A stretch of DNA of 64,000 bases from the NCBI RefSeq assembly GCF_000179915.2, contig NC_014963.1, forward strand, positions 2,666,001-2,730,000. The letters run 5' to 3'. This stretch comes from Terriglobus saanensis SP1PR4. GTDB lineage: Bacteria > Acidobacteriota > Terriglobia > Terriglobales > Acidobacteriaceae. The notes below the pieces were generated by a model, which saw only the letters and a program-made list of their open reading frames with translations, was not told the origin of the DNA and did no database searches. The position numbers and the translations under genes were made by a program. Positions within the stretch are counted from its first letter, which is position 1. Each line of letters starts with the position of its first letter. This document shows positions 18,032-25,962 of this stretch, piece by piece.

Positions 18032-19669
18032 CTACAAGGAACGGCTATCGGCGGACATCAGGGTCGTATCTGCGGCGGCTCGACTGGAGACTACGCGGAA
18101 GTCGGAGACTTGTTCCAGTTGAAACGCCGGTTGCCCCTTCGGCGACGTGACCGCAAGGAAATCGGCCCGGTCGACATGGTCGAGGAAGAAGACAGGGCGA
18201 GGATCGTTCGCGAAGGGTTCGACGTCTACGTGGCTCATCTCGAGATGCTTTGTATGTCGGATGTAAAAGCCCTGCGCTGGCATGGCGCCGAACATTCCCG
18301 GTTCCGGGTAGTTGTTTTCGAGCTCCGGCGGGCGGATCGCGAGGCTTTCCGTCGATGCGCCTCCAACATGCTGCACGTACATATTTGAGATCTTGATGTC
18401 TTCGATCTGGTAACCCGGGATGCCGGAGAGGATCGAACTCAAGCGCGAGGCAGTGTTATAGCTGACGAGATTGTTTACTAACACGCGGCGTAGCGTGCCC
18501 ACCTTGGTCGTTTCCTTCGGTCCGCGCAAACGCGCTCCAAGACGGAAGAACAGAGGACAGGTGGTCACATCGCGCATCGTGATGTTCGAGATGCTAATGT
18601 CTTCCAACAGTGCGCCATCGACGGTTTCGAGCGCTAATCCCTGGCAGCATTCAAAAACGCAGTTCGAGATCGTGATATTGCGGAACCCGCCGTTCGACTC
18701 GGTTCCACACTTGATGCGACCGGTGTAATTGGAGCTCACATCGGAGTTGCCATCGGAAAACTTTTTGAATGTTCCATCCAGGACGGTACCCAACTGGTAG
18801 GTCCCCGTGACATAGCAGTTGGTGATCGTCACGTTTTCGGTGGGTCGAGCGTACCCGAGAGCGAAACTCGATTTCGGACAGATGCCGTCGTCCCAGGGTG
18901 AGTTGACGACACAGTTCGACACGCGCACGTTACGGCAGCAGTCGATGTCCATTCCGTCGCGGTCGGTGTCGATGGTCAGGTTGTCGATGGTGAGATTGTC
19001 CACGCCGGTCAGTAGCAGACCGAAGTGTCCACCCTTCAGAATGGAAAAATCTCTCAGGATGACGTTGCGGCAGTTCTTTAGCGCAATGGCCTTGTTCCCT
19101 ACACCGGCCTGTTCGGCGACAAATCGATAGCCGAGCGTATGCCGGCCCCGGCCATGGGATAAGCCGCGACCCCAGATTAACCCCGATCCTACAATGGAAC
19201 AATTCTCCAGCTCTTCGCCCCAGATGAGCGAGTTATGCCAGTGGTTGTGGCCGAAGTCCTGATACGCGTCCCACGCTGTTTTCGCTTCCGCTGCATCGTA
19301 GCTTCCGCCGTGATATCCAGTCGACTGCTCAGGAAGAGGCGAGTCAGCGGCAAGAATCACCGCACCGGCATGGAGTTGGAGTTGAATATGGCTGCGCAAA
19401 CGAATCGAGAAGCTCAGGTACACTCCGGCCGGGAAGGCGACCGTGCCTCCACCCACCGCAGACGCAGCTTCAATCGCTCGATTAATGGCCGGGGTATCGA
19501 CGGTTTTGCCGTCGCCGATTGCGCCATAGGCGCGAACATCGAACACACCCGCAACGGACCGATCTTGCGGTAGCGACTGCCCAAACGCTTCCGGCGCAGA
19601 CGCTGCGACCACGGAGGCGAGGCCGAAGCTGGAAAACTTTATGGCAGAGCGGCGACTCAGATCCGACAT
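18032..19669 (-). CDS. Tat-exported GH28-type polygalacturonase/rhamnogalacturonan hydrolase
   Basis: This 545-residue protein begins with a twin-arginine signal (MSDLSRRSAIKFSSFGLASVV). The mature part is a right-handed beta-helix of the pectate-lyase/GH28 type: FDVRAYGAIGDGKTVDTPAINRAI at the N-terminus, then repeated NVTITNCYVTG- and NITISNC-like turns. The catalytic region shows DRDGMDIDCCRNVRVSNC and SPWDDGICPKSS, in line with the DD motif of GH28. It would cleave pectic or rhamnogalacturonan chains in the periplasm or outside. It is a single gene facing the PstS-like gene with a 60-bp gap and no obvious terminator. Confidence 0.85.
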   Translation of the reverse strand: MSDLSRRSAIKFSSFGLASVVAASAPEAFGQSLPQDRSVAGVFDVRAYGAIGDGKTVDTPAINRAIEAASAVGGGTVAFPAGVYLSFSIRLRSHIQLQLHAGAVILAADSPLPEQSTGYHGGSYDAAEAKTAWDAYQDFGHNHWHNSLIWGEELENCSIVGSGLIWGRGLSHGRGRHTLGYRFVAEQAGVGNKAIALKNCRNVILRDFSILKGGHFGLLLTGVDNLTIDNLTIDTDRDGMDIDCCRNVRVSNCVVNSPWDDGICPKSSFALGYARPTENVTITNCYVTGTYQLGTVLDGTFKKFSDGNSDVSSNYTGRIKCGTESNGGFRNITISNCVFECCQGLALETVDGALLEDISISNITMRDVTTCPLFFRLGARLRGPKETTKVGTLRRVLVNNLVSYNTASRLSSILSGIPGYQIEDIKISNMYVQHVGGASTESLAIRPPELENNYPEPGMFGAMPAQGFYIRHTKHLEMSHVDVEPFANDPRPVFFLDHVDRADFLAVTSPKGQPAFQLEQVSDFRVVSSRAAADTTLMSADSRSL

Positions 19670-19887
19670 GATGGTATCCCTTCAATTCACGATCAGTGTA
19701 CGGTCCCTGTTCTCTATAAGAATTTTCTGCACTTCATGTCACCTCTCCGGTTCCGAGAGACGCATCTGGACGTGACCGGGCACCGAGGATACTCTGGAGA
19801 CGACACAATAGAAGATTTAGTTCACAAGGAAGCTCGCGAGCTTGGACATAAGCTAGCCTTGAACTGTACCGCACCACAGGAGTTCCA

Positions 19888-20604
19888 GTGATTCAGACGG
19901 TGTTTGTTCTTGAAGACGATTTAGATATCAGCAGGCTAGTGCAACATCATTTGGAAGGTGCGGGTTTTCAGGTACGAAGCTACCTGACATTTGGTTCCAT
20001 CGTTGAAGACGCAGAAAAGTCACGGCCCGCCCTCTTTCTCTTGGATGTAATGGTGCCCGGCGGCGATGGTATGGAGCTATGCCGTCGTCTGCAACGGAAT
20101 CCGCTCCTCAGCGGTGTTCCCATCATTTTTCTCACCGCCAGAGCGACCGAAAGCGACCGCGTGCTTGGGCTCGATCTGGGTGCAGACGACTACATTACCA
20201 AACCGTTCGGAACACGGGAACTGGTGGCGCGGGTCAAAGCGGTCTTGCGCCGGTTCGAGCAGACGGAAGATGCTGCTCCTTCTTCCACTCTCACAATTGA
20301 TCACCTGGAAATCGATAGCGCGGCCATGCAACTGCGCGTCAATCGGGTGCTTGTGCCGATGACGGCGACAGAGTTTCGGCTGTTGGACTACCTGGCGCGG
20401 CATCCTGGCCGACTGTTCAGTCGGGACTTTCTTTTGGAGGCGGTCTGGGGCGAGGCCAGATTTGTTACACAACGCAGCGTTGATGTCTACGTGAGAAGGA
20501 TTCGGGAAAAGATTGAGTTAGATCCTGAAACGCCGCGCTATCTCAAGACAATGCGCGGAGCCGGATACCGTTTCGACATTCCTCGCAAAAAAACGGACGA
20601 TTGA
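19888..20604 (+). CDS. phoB: PhoB-like OmpR-family response regulator
   Basis: This 238-residue regulator starts at GTG with CAGGAG 6 bp upstream. The receiver domain (1-120) shows the acidic pocket ED at 9-10, phospho-acceptor D53 ([10 protein letters not shown]), the switch Thr in IIFLTARA and Lys in DDYITKPFG. The winged-helix DNA-binding domain (about 135-235) has [30 protein letters not shown] and [15 protein letters not shown]...[12 protein letters not shown]. It lies 37 bp upstream of a PhoR-type kinase. The phoB name is inferred from the kinase architecture and the phosphatase genes nearby; other OmpR-family roles remain possible. Confidence 0.75.
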   Translation: MIQTVFVLEDDLDISRLVQHHLEGAGFQVRSYLTFGSIVEDAEKSRPALFLLDVMVPGGDGMELCRRLQRNPLLSGVPIIFLTARATESDRVLGLDLGADDYITKPFGTRELVARVKAVLRRFEQTEDAAPSSTLTIDHLEIDSAAMQLRVNRVLVPMTATEFRLLDYLARHPGRLFSRDFLLEAVWGEARFVTQRSVDVYVRRIREKIELDPETPRYLKTMRGAGYRFDIPRKKTDD

Positions 20605-20641
20605 GGTTGGAGATGAAACACCAAAGCCTGGCAGGCCGCAG

Positions 20642-21988
20642 ATGAAGCGGAGCCTCTTTATCGCATTGTGGGCGTCAGCAATTCTTGCCTTCGCCGTCGA
20701 TGGGCTGTCGTGGGTCATATTTCCGGAGTGGTGGGTCAGGATTCTGGTGGCCCTTATGGCCGCAGGGGGAATGGCCTGGTGGTGTACCCGCGTTGTAAGG
20801 CGCACTCTGGACACCTTGCAGGACATAGCCTTGTCCAAAGTTCCCGAATCGTCCGAGATGCATCCCGCTTTTCGCGTGTTCGAACCTCTCGCTGAAACCA
20901 TCACCCGCTTGTCTTCTGAAGCGGCAGAAAGGTTAGAGGAAGGGATTCAGATCCGGCTGAAGATGGAATCTGTCTTCGATGCAATGAAAGACCCTATCGT
21001 TGCGATCGACTCCTTTGAACGCATTCTTTGGACCAACCATCGGATGCGCCGGCTGATGGCGCGATCCTTGAGCAGCCTGAAGATTGGGCGTGCCCTGGTA
21101 GAAACGATTCGCGATCCGGAGGCACTTGCCTGTGTGCGCCGCGCAATGGAAACCGGAAACCCTGCCAAAGCAACGAAAGTGCTGTTATTGCCTGGGAAGA
21201 CTTTTACCGTCAACGCGATGCCTATGATGGACGGTGGGGTAGTGGTGGTGTTGCGCGATCTGACGCGAATCGAACAGGTCGAACGCACGCAGAGGGAGTT
21301 CGTCGCCAATGTGTCTCACGAACTACGAACGCCACTGACCTCTATCGCCGGTTACGTAGAAACGCTCCTTGAGGATCCTCGTTTAGGGGTACCCAATAAA
21401 GGCTCAGCCAGAGATTTTCTCGGATCCATTGCCCGCAATGCAGCACGTATGACCCGTTTGACAGAAGATCTTCTCGCGCTGGCCCGCATTGAGTCGAAAG
21501 AACACCAGGTGAAGCCAGCTCCGGTGGACACCAATACGCTGATCCACGATGCGCTGGATGCGACTTCCGGTTTCATTCGAGAGAAAGAAGCGGTTATGGA
21601 TTTCGGAACGTTGACCTCTGAGATGATTTACGCCGATGCTGGCGCCATTGTACAGGTGCTCAGTAACCTGATTGAGAATGCCGTCAATTACGGGTCGAGT
21701 GCGAACGGCGCGCGCATTGTGATTGCTGTGGATGCGTCCAGAGATACTCCAGGCATGATGCAGTTCAGCATTACAGACAACGGACCGGGAATCGCTTCCG
21801 AACACCTTGAACGCGTCTTCGAGCGCTTCTACCGCGTGGATCAGGCTCGCGCTATCGGCACGCATGGGACCGGGTTGGGCCTGGCGATTGCAAGAAACAT
21901 TGTGGAACAACACGGCGGAACGATCTGGGTAGAAAGCAGACTTGGAAAAGGTAGTCGCTTCAGCTTCACTTTGCCACTGGCAAGCTAG
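20642..21988 (+). CDS. phoR: PhoR-like sensor histidine kinase
   Basis: This 448-residue membrane kinase has two N-terminal helices with almost no periplasmic loop (about residues 5-25 and 30-50), then a PAS domain (about 105-205; [25 protein letters not shown] in part), a HisKA H-box ([15 protein letters not shown]) near residue 225 and an HATPase with N ([10 protein letters not shown]), G1 (DNGPGI), F ([10 protein letters not shown]) and G2 (GTGLGLAI) boxes. A short transmembrane hairpin plus PAS is the PhoR pattern, in which the sensor reads the Pst/PhoU state rather than an external ligand. No pst or phoU genes are present in the window. It ends 18 bp from the convergent second kinase. 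Confidence 0.8.
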   Translation: MKRSLFIALWASAILAFAVDGLSWVIFPEWWVRILVALMAAGGMAWWCTRVVRRTLDTLQDIALSKVPESSEMHPAFRVFEPLAETITRLSSEAAERLEEGIQIRLKMESVFDAMKDPIVAIDSFERILWTNHRMRRLMARSLSSLKIGRALVETIRDPEALACVRRAMETGNPAKATKVLLLPGKTFTVNAMPMMDGGVVVVLRDLTRIEQVERTQREFVANVSHELRTPLTSIAGYVETLLEDPRLGVPNKGSARDFLGSIARNAARMTRLTEDLLALARIESKEHQVKPAPVDTNTLIHDALDATSGFIREKEAVMDFGTLTSEMIYADAGAIVQVLSNLIENAVNYGSSANGARIVIAVDASRDTPGMMQFSITDNGPGIASEHLERVFERFYRVDQARAIGTHGTGLGLAIARNIVEQHGGTIWVESRLGKGSRFSFTLPLAS

Positions 21989-22006
21989 GAGATGCGGCAA
22001 TCAAAC

Positions 22007-23473
22007 TTATGAGAGTGAACCGACGGTAGAGCCTTCCAGACGTATTCCATCCACAAGCTTTGCGAAGGGGACCGGAGGCTCGTCGAGGACATCGAAAGAC
22101 AGAGAAAAAGTGCTTCCGCGACCGAGGTTTGAAGAGACGGTGATCTCCGCATGGTGTGCCTGCAGGATCCATTTTGCAATCGCAAGTCCTAAGCCACTGC
22201 CGCCCTGGTCGCGGTTGCGCGAAGTATCCGCTCGATAAAAACGGTCAAAGATATACGGCAGTTCCTCTTCTGGAATGCCGATGCCAGTATCTCGAACCTC
22301 CAGACACAAACGTTGCGCGACCCGCCCCAGCGACACCGTAACGACTCCGCCTTCCGGCGTGTATTTGAGAGCATTGTCCAACAAGATATTTACGAGTCGA
22401 CGAAGCAGAGACAGATCGCCATAGATGCTCGCGGTCTGGTCAAGTTCTATTTCCAGATGTTGTCGTTTCATTTCGGCGCGTGCTCGAACATGATCGCAGC
22501 TCTCTGCCACCAGAGCGGCGAAGTCGATCGCTTCCCTTTCCACCCTTTGTTCTGCCATATCAGAGCGAGAGGCTGCCAGTAAGTCGTCCAGCAATGCCGC
22601 CGTCGACTGGCATTCCAGCATGATCGTTTCCAGAGAGGTGCGGTATTGCTCTTTCGTACGTTCATGACGCAAAGCCAATTGACTTGTGGTTAACATCACA
22701 GTGATCGTAGTCCGGAGATCGTGGGAGACGTCGCCAGTGAATTGAGTCAGTCTTTTCACGGCCCCTTCAAGCCGTTCCAAAATCTGATTCCATGTCTCCG
22801 CGAAACGCTGCAACTCGTCCCCCGTATCCGGGACAGGAAGGCGATGGCTCAGATCGCGAATGCTGATGAGGTGCGCGGACCGCGTGATGCGGTCCACTGG
22901 CTCCAGGGCGCGGTGGCTCAACATGAAACCACCAGCGACCGAGACGACGAGCATAAGCGGGAGAAAGATAAGATAGGACGTCTCAACCATGTTGAGAATG
23001 TCGTAGTGCTCATCGATCATCCCCGCCATGGTGATTCGATACAATTGCCCGCGGATGCTGACCACCTGCTGCAGTGCTCGGAAGCGATGTTGCCCCATCG
23101 GCAACACCTTAAAGCAGGGATGAACGCATGCATCGCTACTCCACGCGATGGCTGCGGTACCTGCGGTTACCGGAAAGATTGTCTTGCCCGCAAGGTCGGA
23201 GACCTCAAGAATATCCGTATCCGGACTAGCCAGCATAAAGTGGTGGAGCTGGTCCGCAAGCTGAACATGAGGATCAAGGACTGGTTCGTCTTGCACGAAG
23301 CGCAAGAGGCGCAATTCGCGGCGTTCCATCGTCCGCTCCCTGGAACTGGCGAGCGCATGCAGTAGATAGAAGTAAGAAAATGTGCCGAGCGCCGTCATAG
23401 AGACCATGCTGAGAAGCACATACCAGAGGCAGAGCCTGACGCGCAGCGAACGAAGATTGAGAAGCTCTTTCAT
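22007..23473 (-). CDS. HAMP-domain sensor histidine kinase
   Basis: This 488-residue kinase has two transmembrane helices (about residues 14-36 and 165-190) around a periplasmic sensor of about 130 residues, a HAMP linker (about 190-240), HisKA with FTGDVSHDLRTTITV, and HATPase boxes (NILLDNALKYT, DTGIGIP, FDRFYRAD, GGSGLGLAI). The layout resembles the CusS/BaeS group. Its start overlaps the stop of its partner regulator by 4 bp (ATGA), so the two are translationally coupled. The signal is unknown; copper-type regulation is possible from family resemblance only, while its promoter context links it to the phosphate genes. Confidence 0.85.
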   Translation of the reverse strand: MKELLNLRSLRVRLCLWYVLLSMVSMTALGTFSYFYLLHALASSRERTMERRELRLLRFVQDEPVLDPHVQLADQLHHFMLASPDTDILEVSDLAGKTIFPVTAGTAAIAWSSDACVHPCFKVLPMGQHRFRALQQVVSIRGQLYRITMAGMIDEHYDILNMVETSYLIFLPLMLVVSVAGGFMLSHRALEPVDRITRSAHLISIRDLSHRLPVPDTGDELQRFAETWNQILERLEGAVKRLTQFTGDVSHDLRTTITVMLTTSQLALRHERTKEQYRTSLETIMLECQSTAALLDDLLAASRSDMAEQRVEREAIDFAALVAESCDHVRARAEMKRQHLEIELDQTASIYGDLSLLRRLVNILLDNALKYTPEGGVVTVSLGRVAQRLCLEVRDTGIGIPEEELPYIFDRFYRADTSRNRDQGGSGLGLAIAKWILQAHHAEITVSSNLGRGSTFSLSFDVLDEPPVPFAKLVDGIRLEGSTVGSLS

Positions 23474-24144
23474 GATGCGGCGCTGAGCGCGTATCCCTGC
23501 GCGCGCACGGTGCGGATCATGCTGGGCTGGCCGTCCACATTGATCTTCGAACGGAGACTGTGGATGTAGAAGTCGACGCTATTGTCGCTCACTTCGGCAT
23601 CATATCCCCAGCCTACTTCGATCAACTCATTCCGTGAGATTACCTGTTGCGGTCTACGCATCAGGAGTTCCAGCAGAACAAATTCCTTGCGGGTCAACGG
23701 AATCTCCAGATCCCCCCGGAGAAGGAGTTTCTGACTTCGATCGAGGATGAGATCGCCCACGCGCAGCTGATCCAGAAGCGGCACCTGACCGCGGCGGCCC
23801 ATCGCGCGGACACGCGCCAAAAGAATCTCAAGCTGGAACGGCTTGGTGAGATAGTCGTCTGCCCCCAGATCGAGGCCTCGAACGATATCGGCCATGCCGT
23901 CCCTGGCCGTGAGAATCAGGATAGGCATTGCATATCGAGCGTGACGCGCCTGCTTGAGAATGCTGAAGCCGTCGCGGCCGGGCAGCATAATGTCCAGCAC
24001 GACCATGTCGAAGTATTGGCTTTGGATCAGTTCAAGACCATCGTCGCCGCGATGGGAGACAAAGACGCTGTGACCATCTTCGGAGAGTCCCTGCTGGAGC
24101 AGGTTCGCGATACGTCGATCGTCTTCGATGATCAAAAGTTTCAT
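23470..24144 (-). CDS. OmpR-family response regulator
   Basis: This 224-residue protein has a receiver domain with EDD at 7-9, phospho-acceptor D51 (VVLDIMLPGRDGF), the switch Thr in PILILTARDG and Lys in DDYLTKPFQ, plus a winged-helix domain (LTRKEFVLLELLMRRPQQVISRNEL in part, with NSVDFYIHSLRSKI). It heads a two-gene operon with the HAMP kinase. The Pho-box-like sequence at 24190-24207 begins 46 bp upstream of its start, so it could be under PhoB control along with the divergent plus-strand genes. Confidence 0.85.
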   Translation of the reverse strand: MKLLIIEDDRRIANLLQQGLSEDGHSVFVSHRGDDGLELIQSQYFDMVVLDIMLPGRDGFSILKQARHARYAMPILILTARDGMADIVRGLDLGADDYLTKPFQLEILLARVRAMGRRGQVPLLDQLRVGDLILDRSQKLLLRGDLEIPLTRKEFVLLELLMRRPQQVISRNELIEVGWGYDAEVSDNSVDFYIHSLRSKINVDGQPSMIRTVRAQGYALSAAS

Positions 24145-24189
24145 TTCTCTCTCATGATCGAAGGCTTATGTGAATGGACGAAGAATGGT

Positions 24190-24207
24190 CTGTGAACAAA
24201 CAGTTAC
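24190..24207. promoter_or_regulatory. Pho-box-like direct repeat in divergent promoter
   Basis: CTGTGAA-CAAA-CAGTTAC has the 7-4-7 layout of the PhoB box (CTGTCAT-AWAW-CTGTMAY) and agrees at 5 of 7 positions in each half. It sits between the divergent response regulator (24144) and the beta-propeller gene (24312). Binding is inferred. Confidence 0.45.
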
Positions 24208-24311
24208 AGGGCAGGATTCCTCATGTTGCTCTAAGGAATGGAGGCTTGAATCGAGTCAATCCCACACGGAACCACCGTGAATCCGATGTAACCGAGAGAA
24301 CTGAGGAAAGA

Positions 24312-25370
24312 ATGCAATCCAAGATGAAGTACATGCTGCGAACGGTACAGATGGCGCTCACGGCAACATCCCTGGCACTCAGCGCCACGGCCGCCTTCGG
24401 CCAGCAGGCGCCGGTCACCCTGGTACAAAACGTCACCATTCCAGAGATTGCTGGAGACTTTGACTTTCTGACCATCGATCTGAAGCGTGGACACCTCTTC
24501 GCCGCCGCCGAGGAAAACCACACCATCGAGATGTTCGATGCGAGCACCGGCAAGCATCTTCAAAGCATTCCAGGAGTGAAGACGCCCCATGCGCTCGCCT
24601 ATGTTGCTGAGCGCGACGAGTTGTTCATCGCCGATGGAGGCGACTCTTCCTGCATCATCCTTTCCGGCACGGACTTTCACCAGATCGATCGTATTGCGCT
24701 AATCGATGGCTCGAAGACAGGCAAGACGGACTCGCCTGATGCGGGCTTCTACGACGTGAAGCGGAAGAGCTTCTTTGTCGGCAACGGCGGCAAGTCGGCG
24801 AACCTACCCTACTCCGAGATCACTGAGATCTCGGTTGATACGCATAAGATCGTCAACCGCATTCGTGTGGAAGCGAACAATGTAGAAGCCATGATGGCCG
24901 ACGATGCGCATGGCCGTCTGTATGCCAATCTACGCGACCAGAAGAAAATTGCCGTGATCGACCTAAAGACAATGCAGGTCGTGGATACATGGACGACTCC
25001 GGACCTGAACCTGAATACCGCGCTTTCTTTCGATGCTGTGACGCAGCGCCTCTTCATCGTTGGACGTAAGCCTGGACTTTTCTATGCGTTCGACACAGCG
25101 ACCGGTAAGGTTGTCGATCAGCAGCCGGTTGCCAACATCTCGGATGGCATGGCCTGGGATCCGCAGAGCAAGAGCATCTTCATTATGGCCTCGCAGGCAC
25201 TGACCGTGTTGCATCAGGACAGCAAAGACCACTACACGAAGCTGGCGCAGATTCCAACCAATGGCGGCAAGACAGGCCTCTACGTGCCGGAGCTCAAGCA
25301 GCTCTATGTGATCCACCCCAAGACCTCGATCGACGACGCTGGTCTTTTGGTCTATCGCGTCAATCGTTAG
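24312..25370 (+). CDS. Secreted YncE-like beta-propeller protein
   Basis: This 352-residue protein starts at 24312 (MQSKMKYMLRTVQMALTATS) after GAGGAAAG; the longer open frame upstream runs through the promoter and is discarded. A signal peptide ends near AAFGQQ. The rest consists of YncE/NHL-type propeller blades with repeats such as DFLTIDLKRGHLFAAAEENH, HALAYVAERDELFIADGG and GRLYANLRDQKKIAVIDL. YncE-family proteins bind DNA or small ligands and have no fixed enzymatic role. It is first in a plus-strand run with the small secreted protein and the Oar-like receptor, so an accessory or ligand-binding role there is likely. Confidence 0.8.
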   Translation: MQSKMKYMLRTVQMALTATSLALSATAAFGQQAPVTLVQNVTIPEIAGDFDFLTIDLKRGHLFAAAEENHTIEMFDASTGKHLQSIPGVKTPHALAYVAERDELFIADGGDSSCIILSGTDFHQIDRIALIDGSKTGKTDSPDAGFYDVKRKSFFVGNGGKSANLPYSEITEISVDTHKIVNRIRVEANNVEAMMADDAHGRLYANLRDQKKIAVIDLKTMQVVDTWTTPDLNLNTALSFDAVTQRLFIVGRKPGLFYAFDTATGKVVDQQPVANISDGMAWDPQSKSIFIMASQALTVLHQDSKDHYTKLAQIPTNGGKTGLYVPELKQLYVIHPKTSIDDAGLLVYRVNR

Positions 25371-25431
25371 CCCACGCTTACGCAAAGCTCCATCCATCCA
25401 CGACTCACTCACGCAGGAACAAGGAGATACC

Positions 25432-25935
25432 ATGCTTTCGATCAATCGCTTCAAGTTGTTTTCAGCAGTCCTCGTCTATGTCTTCGTCCCGGCAGTATCG
25501 CATGCTCAGACCACATTGCCTGCAGGCTTCATTCATGTGGATGCACCAACGGCACAGCGGCTGGTCCTTGCCGAAAAGAACCAGCATCCTGAGATCGTAA
25601 AGATCGGTCTTCACGCGGTCCCGCCAGATGCGACTGCGAATGCCATCATTGCCTGCGACATTGCCAGCAAGATCGGGAAGAAGTCTTCGGATAATGACAT
25701 GCAGAATCTGGCGCTGGGCAAAGCGCTTTCCAAACGGATCGAGAAGGACAAGATTTTCGACCTCATGTTGCCCATCACGGATGCGCACGGTGGCGATCTG
25801 CAGGGTGGCTTCGTCGTGATGGAAGTACCTTTCGACAAGGCCGCGAACGAGGAAGAAGCCCTCAAGATTGGGATCGCCATTCGTGACGAACTGCAGAACA
25901 AGATCCACAGTAAAGCCGCTCTTTACAAGCGCTAA
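25432..25935 (+). CDS. Small secreted protein of unknown function
   Basis: This 167-residue protein has a signal peptide (about residues 1-25, ending SHAQ) and AAGGAG before its ATG. The mature part contains HPEIVKIGLHAVPPDATANAIIACD and HGGDLQGGFVVMEVPFDKAANEEEAL in part, alternating strand and helix. I do not recognise a named family; it has no CxxC, lipobox or catalytic signature. It lies 61 bp after the beta-propeller gene and 27 bp before the Oar-like receptor, so it is probably co-transcribed with both. Confidence 0.7.
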   Translation: MLSINRFKLFSAVLVYVFVPAVSHAQTTLPAGFIHVDAPTAQRLVLAEKNQHPEIVKIGLHAVPPDATANAIIACDIASKIGKKSSDNDMQNLALGKALSKRIEKDKIFDLMLPITDAHGGDLQGGFVVMEVPFDKAANEEEALKIGIAIRDELQNKIHSKAALYKR

Positions 25936-25962
25936 ATAACCGTTTGAACCAAGGACAATGAC

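Noticed and set aside
24288-24293. GTAACC before the beta-propeller gene
   Set aside because: The required -10 position lies at or beyond the start codon and no TC element follows.
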